From contig JBFWUW010000007.1 of the NCBI GenBank assembly GCA_050247075.1, forward strand, positions 68,221-132,220: DNA of 64,000 nt, written 5' to 3'. The stretch is from JBFWUW01 sp050247075 (lineage in GTDB: Bacteria; Planctomycetota; Planctomycetia; Pirellulales; JBFWUW01). A model generated the notes under the pieces. It had not been told where the DNA came from. It saw nothing but the letters and a program-made list of their open reading frames with translations, and made no database searches. Position numbers and translations under genes: made by a program. Shown piece after piece: positions 52,381 to 59,943 of the stretch. How positions within the stretch are numbered: the first letter of the stretch is position 1; each line of letters starts with the position of its first letter.

Positions 52381-53574
52381 GTGAAGCGAATTGTTATCCA
52401 AAACGTCCTGTCGTTATTCGTCGCTGCCGCGGCGTTATCCGCCCCGGCAAGAGCCACTGAGCCGGCGGAAGTGCCAGGCCTGGTGGCGGAACGCCCCGCC
52501 ACGGGACCAGCCATTCAAACCGACCTGGGATTCATGGTCCCCTACACCGTGACGATTCCGGGCAGCAAAGTCACGTTTGACATGGTCCCCATTCCAGGCG
52601 GAACGTGCCGCATTGGCAGCCCCGATGGCGAGCCGGGCCGGCAGCCGACAGAGAGCCCCACGTTTGAGGCCCAGATCGAACCGTTTTGGATGGCCCGCTG
52701 CGAAACGAGTTGGGCCGAGTACAAGCTTTACATGGCCCTGTTTAGCCCCTTCAAGGAATTTGAAACTCGCGGTATTCGCAAACCGGCCGACAACGAGGCC
52801 GACGCCATCACCTCGCCTAGCCGGCTGTACGATCCCACGTTTACCTTTGACAAAGGGGACGATCCACGGCTGCCAGCCGTTTCGATGAGCCAATACGCCG
52901 CGAAGCAATACACCAAATGGCTGAGTGGGTTGACCACGCAGTTTTGCCGTTTGCCGACGGAGGCCGAGTGGGAGCACGCCTGCCGGGCGGGCACCACGAC
53001 CGCCTACTCCTTTGGCGACGATCCGGCGGAACTCGACGAGTTTGGCTGGTGTCATGCCAACTCCGGCGACGAGCCCCACTTTGTCGGCCTCAAAAAGCCC
53101 AACCCTTGGGGCCTGCACGACATGCACGGCAACGCCTGCGAGTGGGTGCTAGATGGCGGGCTGGACGATGGGTATTCCCAACAAGCGGGCCGGCAACTTG
53201 GTTGGAAAGACGCGATAGTCTGGCCGCAAGAAGTCTCGCCCCGCATTTTGCGCGGCGGCACCTGGGATTCCGACGCGGCCGATTGCCGCAGTGCCGCGCG
53301 GCTTTACTCCGACGATCGTGCCTGGTGCGAGACTGACCCCAACCTGCCCAAGAGCCCCTGGTGGTTCACCGACGGGCCAGCCTTGGCGGTCGGGTTCCGC
53401 GTCATCCGCCCGTTGCACGCGCCGGCGGCCAGCGAACGCGGCAAGTACTGGGATGCCGATGTGGAATCGATCCGCCGGGCTGTCGCGCAGCGTATCTCCG
53501 AGGGACGGGGCGCGGCTGGCGTAGCCGATGCGGATTTGCCCGCCGCGCTGCAATCGTTGAAAAAGCCCAAGTAG
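52381..53574 (+). CDS. Exported formylglycine-generating-enzyme-like (SUMF1) protein
   Basis: A 397-residue protein starting at the GTG at 52381, which gives a clean signal peptide (MKRIVIQNVLSLFVAAAALS, cleavage near APARA). The SUMF1/FGE domain spans about 60-345: VTFDMVPIPGGTCRIGSP at the start, PTEAEWEHACRAGT, NPWGLHDMHGNACEWVLDGG and RILRGGTWDSDAADCRSAAR are standard. The final RGGxW region is present. The catalytic Cys pair of true formylglycine enzymes is not obvious, so it may be a structural or ligand-binding member. It is exported, unlike most active sulfatase activators. No sulfatase gene is adjacent. Confidence 0.88.
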   Translation: MKRIVIQNVLSLFVAAAALSAPARATEPAEVPGLVAERPATGPAIQTDLGFMVPYTVTIPGSKVTFDMVPIPGGTCRIGSPDGEPGRQPTESPTFEAQIEPFWMARCETSWAEYKLYMALFSPFKEFETRGIRKPADNEADAITSPSRLYDPTFTFDKGDDPRLPAVSMSQYAAKQYTKWLSGLTTQFCRLPTEAEWEHACRAGTTTAYSFGDDPAELDEFGWCHANSGDEPHFVGLKKPNPWGLHDMHGNACEWVLDGGLDDGYSQQAGRQLGWKDAIVWPQEVSPRILRGGTWDSDAADCRSAARLYSDDRAWCETDPNLPKSPWWFTDGPALAVGFRVIRPLHAPAASERGKYWDADVESIRRAVAQRISEGRGAAGVADADLPAALQSLKKPK

Positions 53575-53599
53575 AAGTTAGCGGAGAAGCGGCCAGCCT

Positions 53600-54391
53600 T
53601 TACAGCCCCAGCACATCTTGTATGCCGTACAGGCCCGCCGGCTTGCCGGTCAGGAACTTGGCGGCGGCCAATGCACCGTGCGCGTAGCAATCGCGGTTCG
53701 AGGCCCGCACGGCGATCTCCAAGGTTTCTCCCAGCATGCCGAAGATGATCGTATGCTCGCCCGGATTGTCGCCGGTGCGGACGGCATGGTAGCCAATTTC
53801 CCCGTGCGGACGTTCCCCCGGCCGGCCCGACCGGCCGTGCGCCTGCCCGGTCTGGCCCATCACGCCCGCGATGATTTCGCCAAACTTCAAAGCCGTACCA
53901 CTAGGAGCATCCTCCTTGAAGCGATGGTGCCGCTCAATGATTTCCACGTCCACGCCCGATGGGTCGTCCGCCAGGGCTGTGCCGGCAACCGCCGCCAGTT
54001 TCATGGCCAGATTGACCGCCAGGCTCATGCTGGGCGACCATAACAGCGGTATGGTTTCCGCGGATTTCTGAATCAAGGCTTTCTGACGCGCGTCGAACCC
54101 AGTGGTGGCGATCACCAAGGGAATCTTCTGCCGCAGGCAAGATTGCAAGATAGTTTCGGCTCCGGTCGGTACGGAGAAGTCAATCACCACGTCGATCGGC
54201 ACCGTCAACGCACTGGAGAGCTGAACGCCCAGTTGCCGTACGCCCGCCACGCTGCCGGCATCTTCACCCAACCGCGGGTGTTTCTCCGATTCAACCGCCG
54301 CTACGACTTGCAGTTCCTTGTCGGCGGCAGCCAGCGCAACCAGCCTTTGGCCCATGCGGCCCGCGGCACCGTGAATGGCGACTTTGATCAT
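53600..54391 (-). CDS. dapB: 4-hydroxy-tetrahydrodipicolinate reductase
   Basis: A 263-residue enzyme of the lysine/diaminopimelate pathway. IKVAIHGAAGRMGQRLV is the nucleotide-binding motif; VVIDFSVPTGAETILQSC, IATTGFDARQKALIQK and SPSMSLAVNLAMKL follow. VDVEIIERHHRFKEDAPSGT contains the HH catalytic pair and the KxxxPSGT signature, and HTIIFGMLGETLEIAVRASN ends the C-terminal domain. All motifs are intact, so it should be active. The ATG at 54391 gives the normal length. It is convergent with the FGE gene, whose stop lies 26 bases away. Confidence 0.95.
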   Translation of the reverse strand: MIKVAIHGAAGRMGQRLVALAAADKELQVVAAVESEKHPRLGEDAGSVAGVRQLGVQLSSALTVPIDVVIDFSVPTGAETILQSCLRQKIPLVIATTGFDARQKALIQKSAETIPLLWSPSMSLAVNLAMKLAAVAGTALADDPSGVDVEIIERHHRFKEDAPSGTALKFGEIIAGVMGQTGQAHGRSGRPGERPHGEIGYHAVRTGDNPGEHTIIFGMLGETLEIAVRASNRDCYAHGALAAAKFLTGKPAGLYGIQDVLGL

Positions 54392-54543
54392 GTTGATAGT
54401 TTAGCGTGGGGGACTTTTGATGTTTCATGGCGGCCGCTGACGGCCAGCTTCGCGATAGATCGTAGCTTGTTCGCTGCCGCTGGCCAACGGCTGGCAGTCA
54501 GCCCCCGGTTGATCCAGGGAGCAAACGGGCCTAGCATTGCCAT

Positions 54544-54617
54544 CTGTAGGAGGCGATTCCATCGCCGATTGGCATGGCTCAACGCTTGACGATCGGCGAT
54601 GGAATCGCCTCCTACAG
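54544..54617. repeat. REPIN-like perfect inverted repeat
   Basis: CTGTAGGAGGCGATTCCATC plus GCCGAT (54544-54569) and its exact reverse complement at 54592-54617 are separated by 22 bases. Each 26-base arm contains its own GGCGAT-TCC-ATCGCC hairpin and a GTAG head. Two inverted REPs of this sort form a REPIN (known concept). It sits between dapB and the PEP-hydrolase gene; the rest of the 289-bp gap has no gene. Confidence 0.85.
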
Positions 54618-54680
54618 GCAATGGTGCCGCATTCAACGAAATAACTCTTCAATCACGATGATACCGGCGGAGTTCACGAC

Positions 54681-55511
54681 ATGGCTTTGTTTCCTCGCGA
54701 CGAGATTCTGGAACGGCTGCGAAACAAGGTGGCCGCCGGCAAACCGATCGTGGGTGGCGGGGCCGGCACGGGGATCAGTGCCAAGATGTCCGAGGCGGGT
54801 GGAATCGACCTGCTGGTGATTTACAATTCCGGCCGTTTTAGAATGGGGGGCCGCGGTTCGCTATCCGGCATGATGCCTTACGGCGACGCCAATGCCATTG
54901 TGATGGACATGGCCCGCGAGGTGATCCCCGTGGTTCGCAAAACGCCGGTGATTGCCGGCGTCTGCGGCACCGATCCCTTTCGCGTGATGAAGCTGTTCTT
55001 GCGGGACATCGACGCGGCTGGCTTCTCGGGTGTGCAAAATTTTCCTACCGTCGGGCTGATCGACGGCACGTTCCGCGCCAATCTGGAAGAGACCGAGATG
55101 GGCTATGGCCTGGAAGTCGATATGATCGCCACGGCCCACGAATTGGGAATGTTGACCACGCCCTACTGTTTTAACCCGGACGAAGCGACCGCCATGGCCA
55201 AAGCGGGGGCCGACATCCTCATTCCGCACATGGGGCTGACGACCAAGGGGACCATCGGGGCCTCCACGGCCTTGAGCTTGGAGGAATCGGCCAGGCGCGT
55301 ACAGGCCATGCACGACGCCGCCAAGAAGGTCAACAACGATATTCTGGTGCTGTGCCACGGTGGTCCCATCGCCGAACCGGCCGACGCCCAATACATTCTT
55401 GAACATACGCATGGCATCGTCGGATTCTATGGAGCCAGCAGCATGGAGCGCCTGCCGGTCGAGCCAGCCATCCGCGATCGGGTCAAAGAGTTCACGGAGA
55501 TGAAAATCTAG
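54681..55511 (+). CDS. Phosphoenolpyruvate hydrolase-family TIM-barrel protein
   Basis: A 276-residue cytoplasmic TIM barrel. GKPIVGGGAGTGISAKMSEAG and DLLVIYNSGRFRMGGRGSLS are the family N-terminal strands; VIAGVCGTDPFRVMKLFLRD and GFSGVQNFPTVGLIDGTFRA follow, then LCHGGPIAEPADAQY and IVGFYGASSMERLPVEPAI. This is the PEP-hydrolase-like domain family (PF09370) that is also found fused to Tm-1-like domains; here it is a stand-alone domain. The family's reaction is poorly established. The start ATG at 54681 is clear. The maf gene follows four bases after its stop, so they form an operon. Confidence 0.88.
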   Translation: MALFPRDEILERLRNKVAAGKPIVGGGAGTGISAKMSEAGGIDLLVIYNSGRFRMGGRGSLSGMMPYGDANAIVMDMAREVIPVVRKTPVIAGVCGTDPFRVMKLFLRDIDAAGFSGVQNFPTVGLIDGTFRANLEETEMGYGLEVDMIATAHELGMLTTPYCFNPDEATAMAKAGADILIPHMGLTTKGTIGASTALSLEESARRVQAMHDAAKKVNNDILVLCHGGPIAEPADAQYILEHTHGIVGFYGASSMERLPVEPAIRDRVKEFTEMKI

Positions 55512-55515
55512 CGAC

Positions 55516-56100
55516 ATGCCTCGTTTTGAACCAATCATCCTGGCCTCGGGTTCTCCACGGCGGCGCGAGTTGCTGGCCGAGGCGGGCTACGACTTTCAGG
55601 TCATTGTCCCGTCCGATAACGCCGAGTGCGGACTATGCAGCGGCGAGAACCCGTTGCAACTTGTGGCCCGCCTGGCTTATCAAAAAGGGGCCGACGTGGC
55701 CGCCCGCGTGCCGGCCGGGCTGATTGTATCGTGCGATACGGTGGCCGAATGCGACGGCCAGGTTCTAGGCAAGCCCGAGGACGAAGAGCACGCCCGGCGA
55801 ATGTTGCAAATGTTGCGCGGCCGAACGCATCGCGTTTACTCAGGCTTATGCGTGTGGCGCACGCCAGGCGGCGAGCCAGCCGTGGAGGTTGATACCACCA
55901 CGCTAAGGATGGACCCGATCGGGGACGAACAGATCGAAGACTATCTGGCCAGCGATCAGTGGGTTGGCAAGGCTGGAGCCTTTGGCTATCAAGACCGGCT
56001 CGGCTGGGTCCATATCCTGGAAGGGAGCGAGAGCAACGTGGTGGGCCTGCCGATGGAATTGCTGGAACGCATGCTGGAACGCGCGGCGCAAAATCATTAA
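55516..56100 (+). CDS. maf: Maf-family nucleoside-triphosphate pyrophosphatase
   Basis: A 194-residue cytoplasmic housecleaning pyrophosphatase. ILASGSPRRRELLAEAGYDF is the SxSPRR substrate loop at the start; VSCDTVAECDGQVLGKPEDE holds the DT and GKP motifs (near 73 and 83); RGRTHRVYSGLCVW and GKAGAFGYQDR complete the active site. Maf proteins hydrolyse canonical and modified nucleotides and affect septum formation (known). It follows the PEP-hydrolase-family gene by four bases and converges with dnaA, whose stop is 21 bases away. Confidence 0.92.
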   Translation: MPRFEPIILASGSPRRRELLAEAGYDFQVIVPSDNAECGLCSGENPLQLVARLAYQKGADVAARVPAGLIVSCDTVAECDGQVLGKPEDEEHARRMLQMLRGRTHRVYSGLCVWRTPGGEPAVEVDTTTLRMDPIGDEQIEDYLASDQWVGKAGAFGYQDRLGWVHILEGSESNVVGLPMELLERMLERAAQNH

Positions 56101-56121
56101 CGTTACTCCAGCGCGATTTCC

Positions 56122-57579
56122 TTACATGGCCCGCAGTTTATCCTCGACACGGCGGATGGCTTCATCGGCCTGCCAAGTTCCGCCGGCCATTTGCAGCGGG
56201 CCTTGGCCGGCCAGCAACGAGTCAATCTTTTGCTGGGCGGAGACCACGGTACTGTGGCTGCGGCCGCCAAAATATCGGCCAATCTCCGCCAGCGGAGTGC
56301 GTGTGTATTTGCGTGCCAACCACATCGCTAGCATCCGCGGATGGCTGACCCGTGATGACTTGCCCGGCGCTTGCAGGCTATCGGGCTGCATGTTGAAGGC
56401 ATGGCAGACGGCTTTCTCGATTTCCGGCAGACCGAAGGCGGGCGTGTTGCGGCGGATCAGATCGGCCAGGGCCGCCTCGGCCAGGCCGAGCGTGATGGCT
56501 AGCCCGTGTGCCAGGCTTTCGGCATGCAACCGGTTGATGGCTCCGGCAAGCTCGCGTCCGCTACGGACCAGCCTCGCGGCCAGAAATTCGGCCACGCTTT
56601 CCGGCAGCGTCAAACCGGCCGCGGCCGCCAGCCGATCGACTATGCCGCGCCGCGCGTCAAGATCAGGGGGAGAAAGATGGCAAACCATACCAGCCTGAAC
56701 GCGCATAGCTAACTCCGGCGAAAAATCCGCCAGCTCGTCGGGCGGAGTATCGCCGGCCAGCACCACCTGCTTGCCGGCGCGGGTGATGCTGTCAATCGTC
56801 CGCAGCAATTCCTCCACGGTCCGCGGCTTGCCGCGAAAGTGTTGCAACTCGTCAATCAACAGCAGATCAAGATGGCGATGCTTGTTGCGGAAGTTGGGCA
56901 TGCCGCTGCCATGCAAGGCATTCAAGAAATAACTGGTGAACTGTTCGGAGGTCAAATACAACACCCGGGACTGCCGCCGCGCCTCGCGCGAGGCAGTCCA
57001 GATTCCCTCCAGAAGGTGCGTCTTGCCGACACCGGTGGGCCCATGCAGATAAAGCGGCGACCACTTGCCTGGCTCTTGCACGGCCAACCGTGCCGTGGAC
57101 CAGGCCAGGCGGTTCGTTTCACCCGGCGCAAACGTCTCCAGCCGTGCAAAGCGCCGCCGCGAGGCGGGCTTGGCCTCGCTAGCGTTCGTCAAGGCCGTAC
57201 CGTTTACCGCGGTCTGGCGGTTCGCCCCCGCCTCGCGGGTGGCCGCGGTGGCAATGGATGCATCGCCTGGCGCACATGAGTCGGCTGGCTCGGTTGTGGC
57301 CGGCGGCGCGTTAGATTGCGCGTCGGCAATCCACGATTGGATTTCAAACTTCAACGGCAGCGGTGAGCCCAAGGCGTCCAGGCAGCCTGCTTCAATTTGC
57401 TGGCGAAACTGCGACTTCACCCAGTCTTGATAGAAGGCGTTGGGCACGCCCAGCACCACTGCCCCATCTCGGATCGACAACCAATCACCCTGGCCAAACC
57501 AGAACGCAAAGCGTTGCTGGCCGACTCGATCGGCAACGGCGGTGCGGAGCGCGCACACGATTTCCGTATCGTCCTTCAT
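56122..57579 (-). CDS. dnaA: Chromosomal replication initiator DnaA
   Basis: A 485-residue AAA+ initiator from the ATG at 57579 (AGGA five bases upstream). Domain I spans about 1-85; a low-complexity linker about 88-140. AAA+ domain: LYLHGPTGVGKTHLLEGIW (Walker A), LLLIDELQHFRGK (Walker B), and an arginine-finger-like MRVQAG before CHLSPPDLDARRGIV. The C-terminal DNA-binding domain has VSHPRMLAMWLARKYTRTPL and EIGRYFGGRSHSTVVSAQQK, where the usual GGRDHTT reads GGRSHST. dnaN and gyrB are not neighbours, a common situation outside classical oriC regions. The upstream gap is a candidate origin region but lacks clear DnaA boxes. Confidence 0.93.
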   Translation of the reverse strand: MKDDTEIVCALRTAVADRVGQQRFAFWFGQGDWLSIRDGAVVLGVPNAFYQDWVKSQFRQQIEAGCLDALGSPLPLKFEIQSWIADAQSNAPPATTEPADSCAPGDASIATAATREAGANRQTAVNGTALTNASEAKPASRRRFARLETFAPGETNRLAWSTARLAVQEPGKWSPLYLHGPTGVGKTHLLEGIWTASREARRQSRVLYLTSEQFTSYFLNALHGSGMPNFRNKHRHLDLLLIDELQHFRGKPRTVEELLRTIDSITRAGKQVVLAGDTPPDELADFSPELAMRVQAGMVCHLSPPDLDARRGIVDRLAAAAGLTLPESVAEFLAARLVRSGRELAGAINRLHAESLAHGLAITLGLAEAALADLIRRNTPAFGLPEIEKAVCHAFNMQPDSLQAPGKSSRVSHPRMLAMWLARKYTRTPLAEIGRYFGGRSHSTVVSAQQKIDSLLAGQGPLQMAGGTWQADEAIRRVEDKLRAM

Positions 57580-58018
57580 CACGTCCTGCGAATTCCCAGC
57601 GCGCAAAGTTTCTTCGGCATCCGAGGACGGGCTGTCCCGTCCGCGAACGTATACGCATCAGCGCATATCGAAAAAGAGAACTCTGCCCAGCGGCGAAAGA
57701 GCCGTCTTTGGCAATGCCGTTGTCACCCGGCAGCACGGATTCTACGCGCGATAGCACTGCTGTCAAAGGGAAAGAATCGAAGTCTTTTCGGCCTCGCGGC
57801 GCGGCCTCGCGGCGCTCCGCGAAACAACGGCACTTCTTGCAATACTGGCCCGCAAAATTTTTTTGCGAATCGCGCGGTGAACGTGGAAAAGATGTTCAGC
57901 GCGCTAGCGTTTGAGTGCTGCCGTTGCCGACCGGGCATCGCTAAGTGCCATGCAATTAAGAACATGCGCGATGGGGCAAAAAGTTAAGCCGCTATGAGCA
58001 GCCTGTTTGATTGGCGCA
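57580..58018. other. 439-bp region upstream of dnaA; possible but unproven origin or dnaA control region
   Basis: It contains an AT-tract CAAAATTTTTTTGCG (57852-57866) and CGTGGAAAA (57881-57889), which matches the DnaA box TGTGGATAA at seven of nine positions. No cluster of TTATCCACA boxes is visible. A GC-rich repeat GGCCTCGCGGCGC recurs at 57799-57822. No gene is supported here. Confidence 0.4.
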
Positions 58019-58918
58019 CTAGAAGAACTTCAACCAGACTTGCCGCATAGCCCAGGCGGTAAAGCCGCACTCCGCGTAGGTGCGCACGGCAGGTTGATTG
58101 GAAGCATCGACCGCCAGCAATAAACGCCGCCGGCCTAGCCGCCGTGCATGCCACTGCGCGTAACGGACAAGGCCGCGGCCGAACCCTTGCCCTCGCGCCG
58201 CCGGAACGACACCCATGTACACCAGTTCCAATGGTGAATCGGCGATTTCCAATCCCGCCGGGTGCGTGGTCAACAACAGGCAGCCAATGTCTTGGCCGCC
58301 TTGCCGGGCAAAAAACCAATTGGCCGGATCGTACAAGCCGGTCGCCCGATAACCGCTCAGCACATCGTCCAGATTGCGCACGCCATCTAGTGCGGGACAA
58401 TCGAGCGAACCTTGATACGTCTGCTCGATCAAGCTGGCCAATCGTGGTGATTGCGATTCTTGAAAGGCTTCAAATTGCAATCCATCGTCGGGCAGGACGA
58501 CGGGAAAGGCACTTTCACCGGCCGAGAGATAGGCCAAGTCCGCCGAGTGCGCAAAGCCCGCGGCTTGCCAAGACTCTGGATATTGTGCCGCGGGCGTTTC
58601 GATCAACGCTTGCGCCAACCGCATGCCAGCCCGGGATAGTTCTTGTACGGCACCGCATAGCAGGGCCGTGGCAATAGCCACATCATCAGGCGGCAAAACG
58701 AGAGGCGGTTCCACCAATGCGGTCGCGCCCGGTTGGGGCCGCACCCACAAGCCCCCCGCGAGCCGGTTGCCGCGCCAAGCGGCCATCAACCAGACATCGT
58801 CGGCCAGGCCCGGATCTTCCAGCAAGCCCAGCATTTGGGCCACGCCAGAGCGTTCCTCCGGAGAGACGCGGCAAACCCGCGGATTCTCGGCAGGCACCGG
58901 GTTGTCGGGCGTTGGCAT
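58019..58918 (-). CDS. GNAT-family N-acetyltransferase
   Basis: A 299-residue protein with two GNAT-like halves. The C-terminal half has the classical acetyl-CoA motif VVPAARGQGFGRGLVRYA (Q/RxxGxG/A, about residue 236), followed by LLLAVDASNQPAVRTYAECGF. The N-terminal half (about 15-150) looks like a degenerate GNAT repeat, with VWLMAAWRGNRLAGGLWV. Function: acyl transfer to an unknown small molecule or protein. The ATG at 58918 lies 12 bases beyond the stop of pdxJ, so the two genes are likely cotranscribed, pdxJ first. Confidence 0.85.
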   Translation of the reverse strand: MPTPDNPVPAENPRVCRVSPEERSGVAQMLGLLEDPGLADDVWLMAAWRGNRLAGGLWVRPQPGATALVEPPLVLPPDDVAIATALLCGAVQELSRAGMRLAQALIETPAAQYPESWQAAGFAHSADLAYLSAGESAFPVVLPDDGLQFEAFQESQSPRLASLIEQTYQGSLDCPALDGVRNLDDVLSGYRATGLYDPANWFFARQGGQDIGCLLLTTHPAGLEIADSPLELVYMGVVPAARGQGFGRGLVRYAQWHARRLGRRRLLLAVDASNQPAVRTYAECGFTAWAMRQVWLKFF

Positions 58919-58930
58919 TTCTTTTGCCGT

Positions 58931-59641
58931 TTACACAATCAACTGCTTCATCTCGCGCACGGCGGCTTGCATGCCGACCATGACAGCGCGGGAGACAATG
59001 CTGTGGCCGATATTCAACTCATCCATCCGCGGTAAGGCGGCGATGGGCTGGACGTTGCGGTAGGTTAGCCCGTGGCCGGCATGCAGGGTCATTTGCAGTT
59101 CGACTAGTTGGCTGGCGGCACGTTCGAGCAAGGCGAGCTGTTCGCACTGCGCCTCGCCGGCAGCCAGCGCATATTGGCCGGTGTGGAGTTCGACCGCGTT
59201 GGCCCCCAGGTCGGCCGCGGCCTGTATCTGCCGCGGATCGGGATCGAGAAACAAGCTGACAACCATCCCAGCCGTTTGCAGCCGGCGAATAGCCTGGCTC
59301 ACCACGTCGCGTTGCGAGCAAACATCCAGCCCCCCTTCGGTCGTGACCTCCTCGCGGCGTTCGGGCACCAGCGTGGCCTGGTCGGGGCGAATTTGGCAGG
59401 CCATATCCAGCACGCTGCCGACACACGCCAACTCCAGGTTGAGCTTGACCGTCACCGTCTCGCGCAACAGCCGCAGATCGCGGTCTTGAATGTGCCGCCG
59501 ATCCTCGCGCAGGTGGACCGTAATGCCGTCCGCCCCGCCTAGTTCGGCCAGCGCGGCGGCCCACACCGGGTCGGGTTCGTAAGTCTTCCGCGCTTGCCGC
59601 ACAGTGGCCACATGATCGATATTGACGCCAAGTTTTGCCAT
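58931..59641 (-). CDS. pdxJ: Pyridoxine 5'-phosphate synthase
   Basis: A 236-residue TIM-barrel enzyme that makes pyridoxine 5'-phosphate from 3-amino-1-phosphohydroxyacetone and deoxyxylulose 5-phosphate. KLGVNIDHVATVRQARKT is the N-terminal signature; GADGITVHLREDRRHIQDRD follows with the catalytic His and Glu; CQIRPDQATLVPERREEVTT, VSLFLDPDPRQI, GANAVELHTGQYA, LHAGHGLTYRNV and ELNIGHSIVSRAV cover the rest of the barrel. Length and motif order are normal. The ATG at 59641 has a good promoter 30 bases upstream. The GNAT gene follows 12 bases after. Confidence 0.95.
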   Translation of the reverse strand: MAKLGVNIDHVATVRQARKTYEPDPVWAAALAELGGADGITVHLREDRRHIQDRDLRLLRETVTVKLNLELACVGSVLDMACQIRPDQATLVPERREEVTTEGGLDVCSQRDVVSQAIRRLQTAGMVVSLFLDPDPRQIQAAADLGANAVELHTGQYALAAGEAQCEQLALLERAASQLVELQMTLHAGHGLTYRNVQPIAALPRMDELNIGHSIVSRAVMVGMQAAVREMKQLIV

Positions 59642-59670
59642 TCGTCGCCTGTTCAGTTAGGTTTGGCGCG

Positions 59671-59698
59671 ATTATAACCGCCCGCGAAAGTGCGACAA
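59671..59698 (-). promoter_or_regulatory. Candidate sigma-70 promoter for pdxJ
   Basis: On the minus strand TTGTCG (59698 to 59693), a 16-base spacer and a perfect TATAAT (59676 to 59671) precede the ATG at 59641 by 29 bases. The -35 matches four of six consensus bases. Confidence 0.5.
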
Positions 59699-59819
59699 GC
59701 AAGGCTGCGGTGCGGGTAGAATTTGAACCGTCATTGACACGGCAGGCCGCTGCCAGGGATAATCCGGCCCTATGTGGCGGGCGGTTTGTATCGTCGAATA
59801 ATCGACGGGTAATTCCCTT

Positions 59820-59889
59820 AGCAGACGATTCCATCGCCGCTGGAAATGCCACCAATCGCTTCAATCGGCGATGGAATCGCCTCCTACAG
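59820..59889. repeat. REPIN-like inverted repeat, partly degenerate
   Basis: The right arm ATCGGCGATGGAATCGCCTC plus CTACAG (59864-59889) is identical to the right arm at 54592-54617. The left arm (59820-59841, AGCAGACGATTCCATCGCCG CT) is a diverged partner. It lies 55 bases upstream of the ATP-grasp gene. The remainder of the 302-bp gap from pdxJ holds only the promoter. Confidence 0.8.
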
Positions 59890-59943
59890 TCGAAAGCCCC
59901 GCATGGGAGATCGTTTTCAAGTGTCGAAGCCTGGTCTGCGAGC

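Noticed and set aside
57852..57889. Definite replication origin at dnaA
   Set aside because: A single weak DnaA-box-like site and a short AT tract are not enough; listed only as a possible region.
59715..59745. tRNA-like TTTGAACCG string
   Set aside because: No acceptor stem or D and anticodon arms can be drawn around it.
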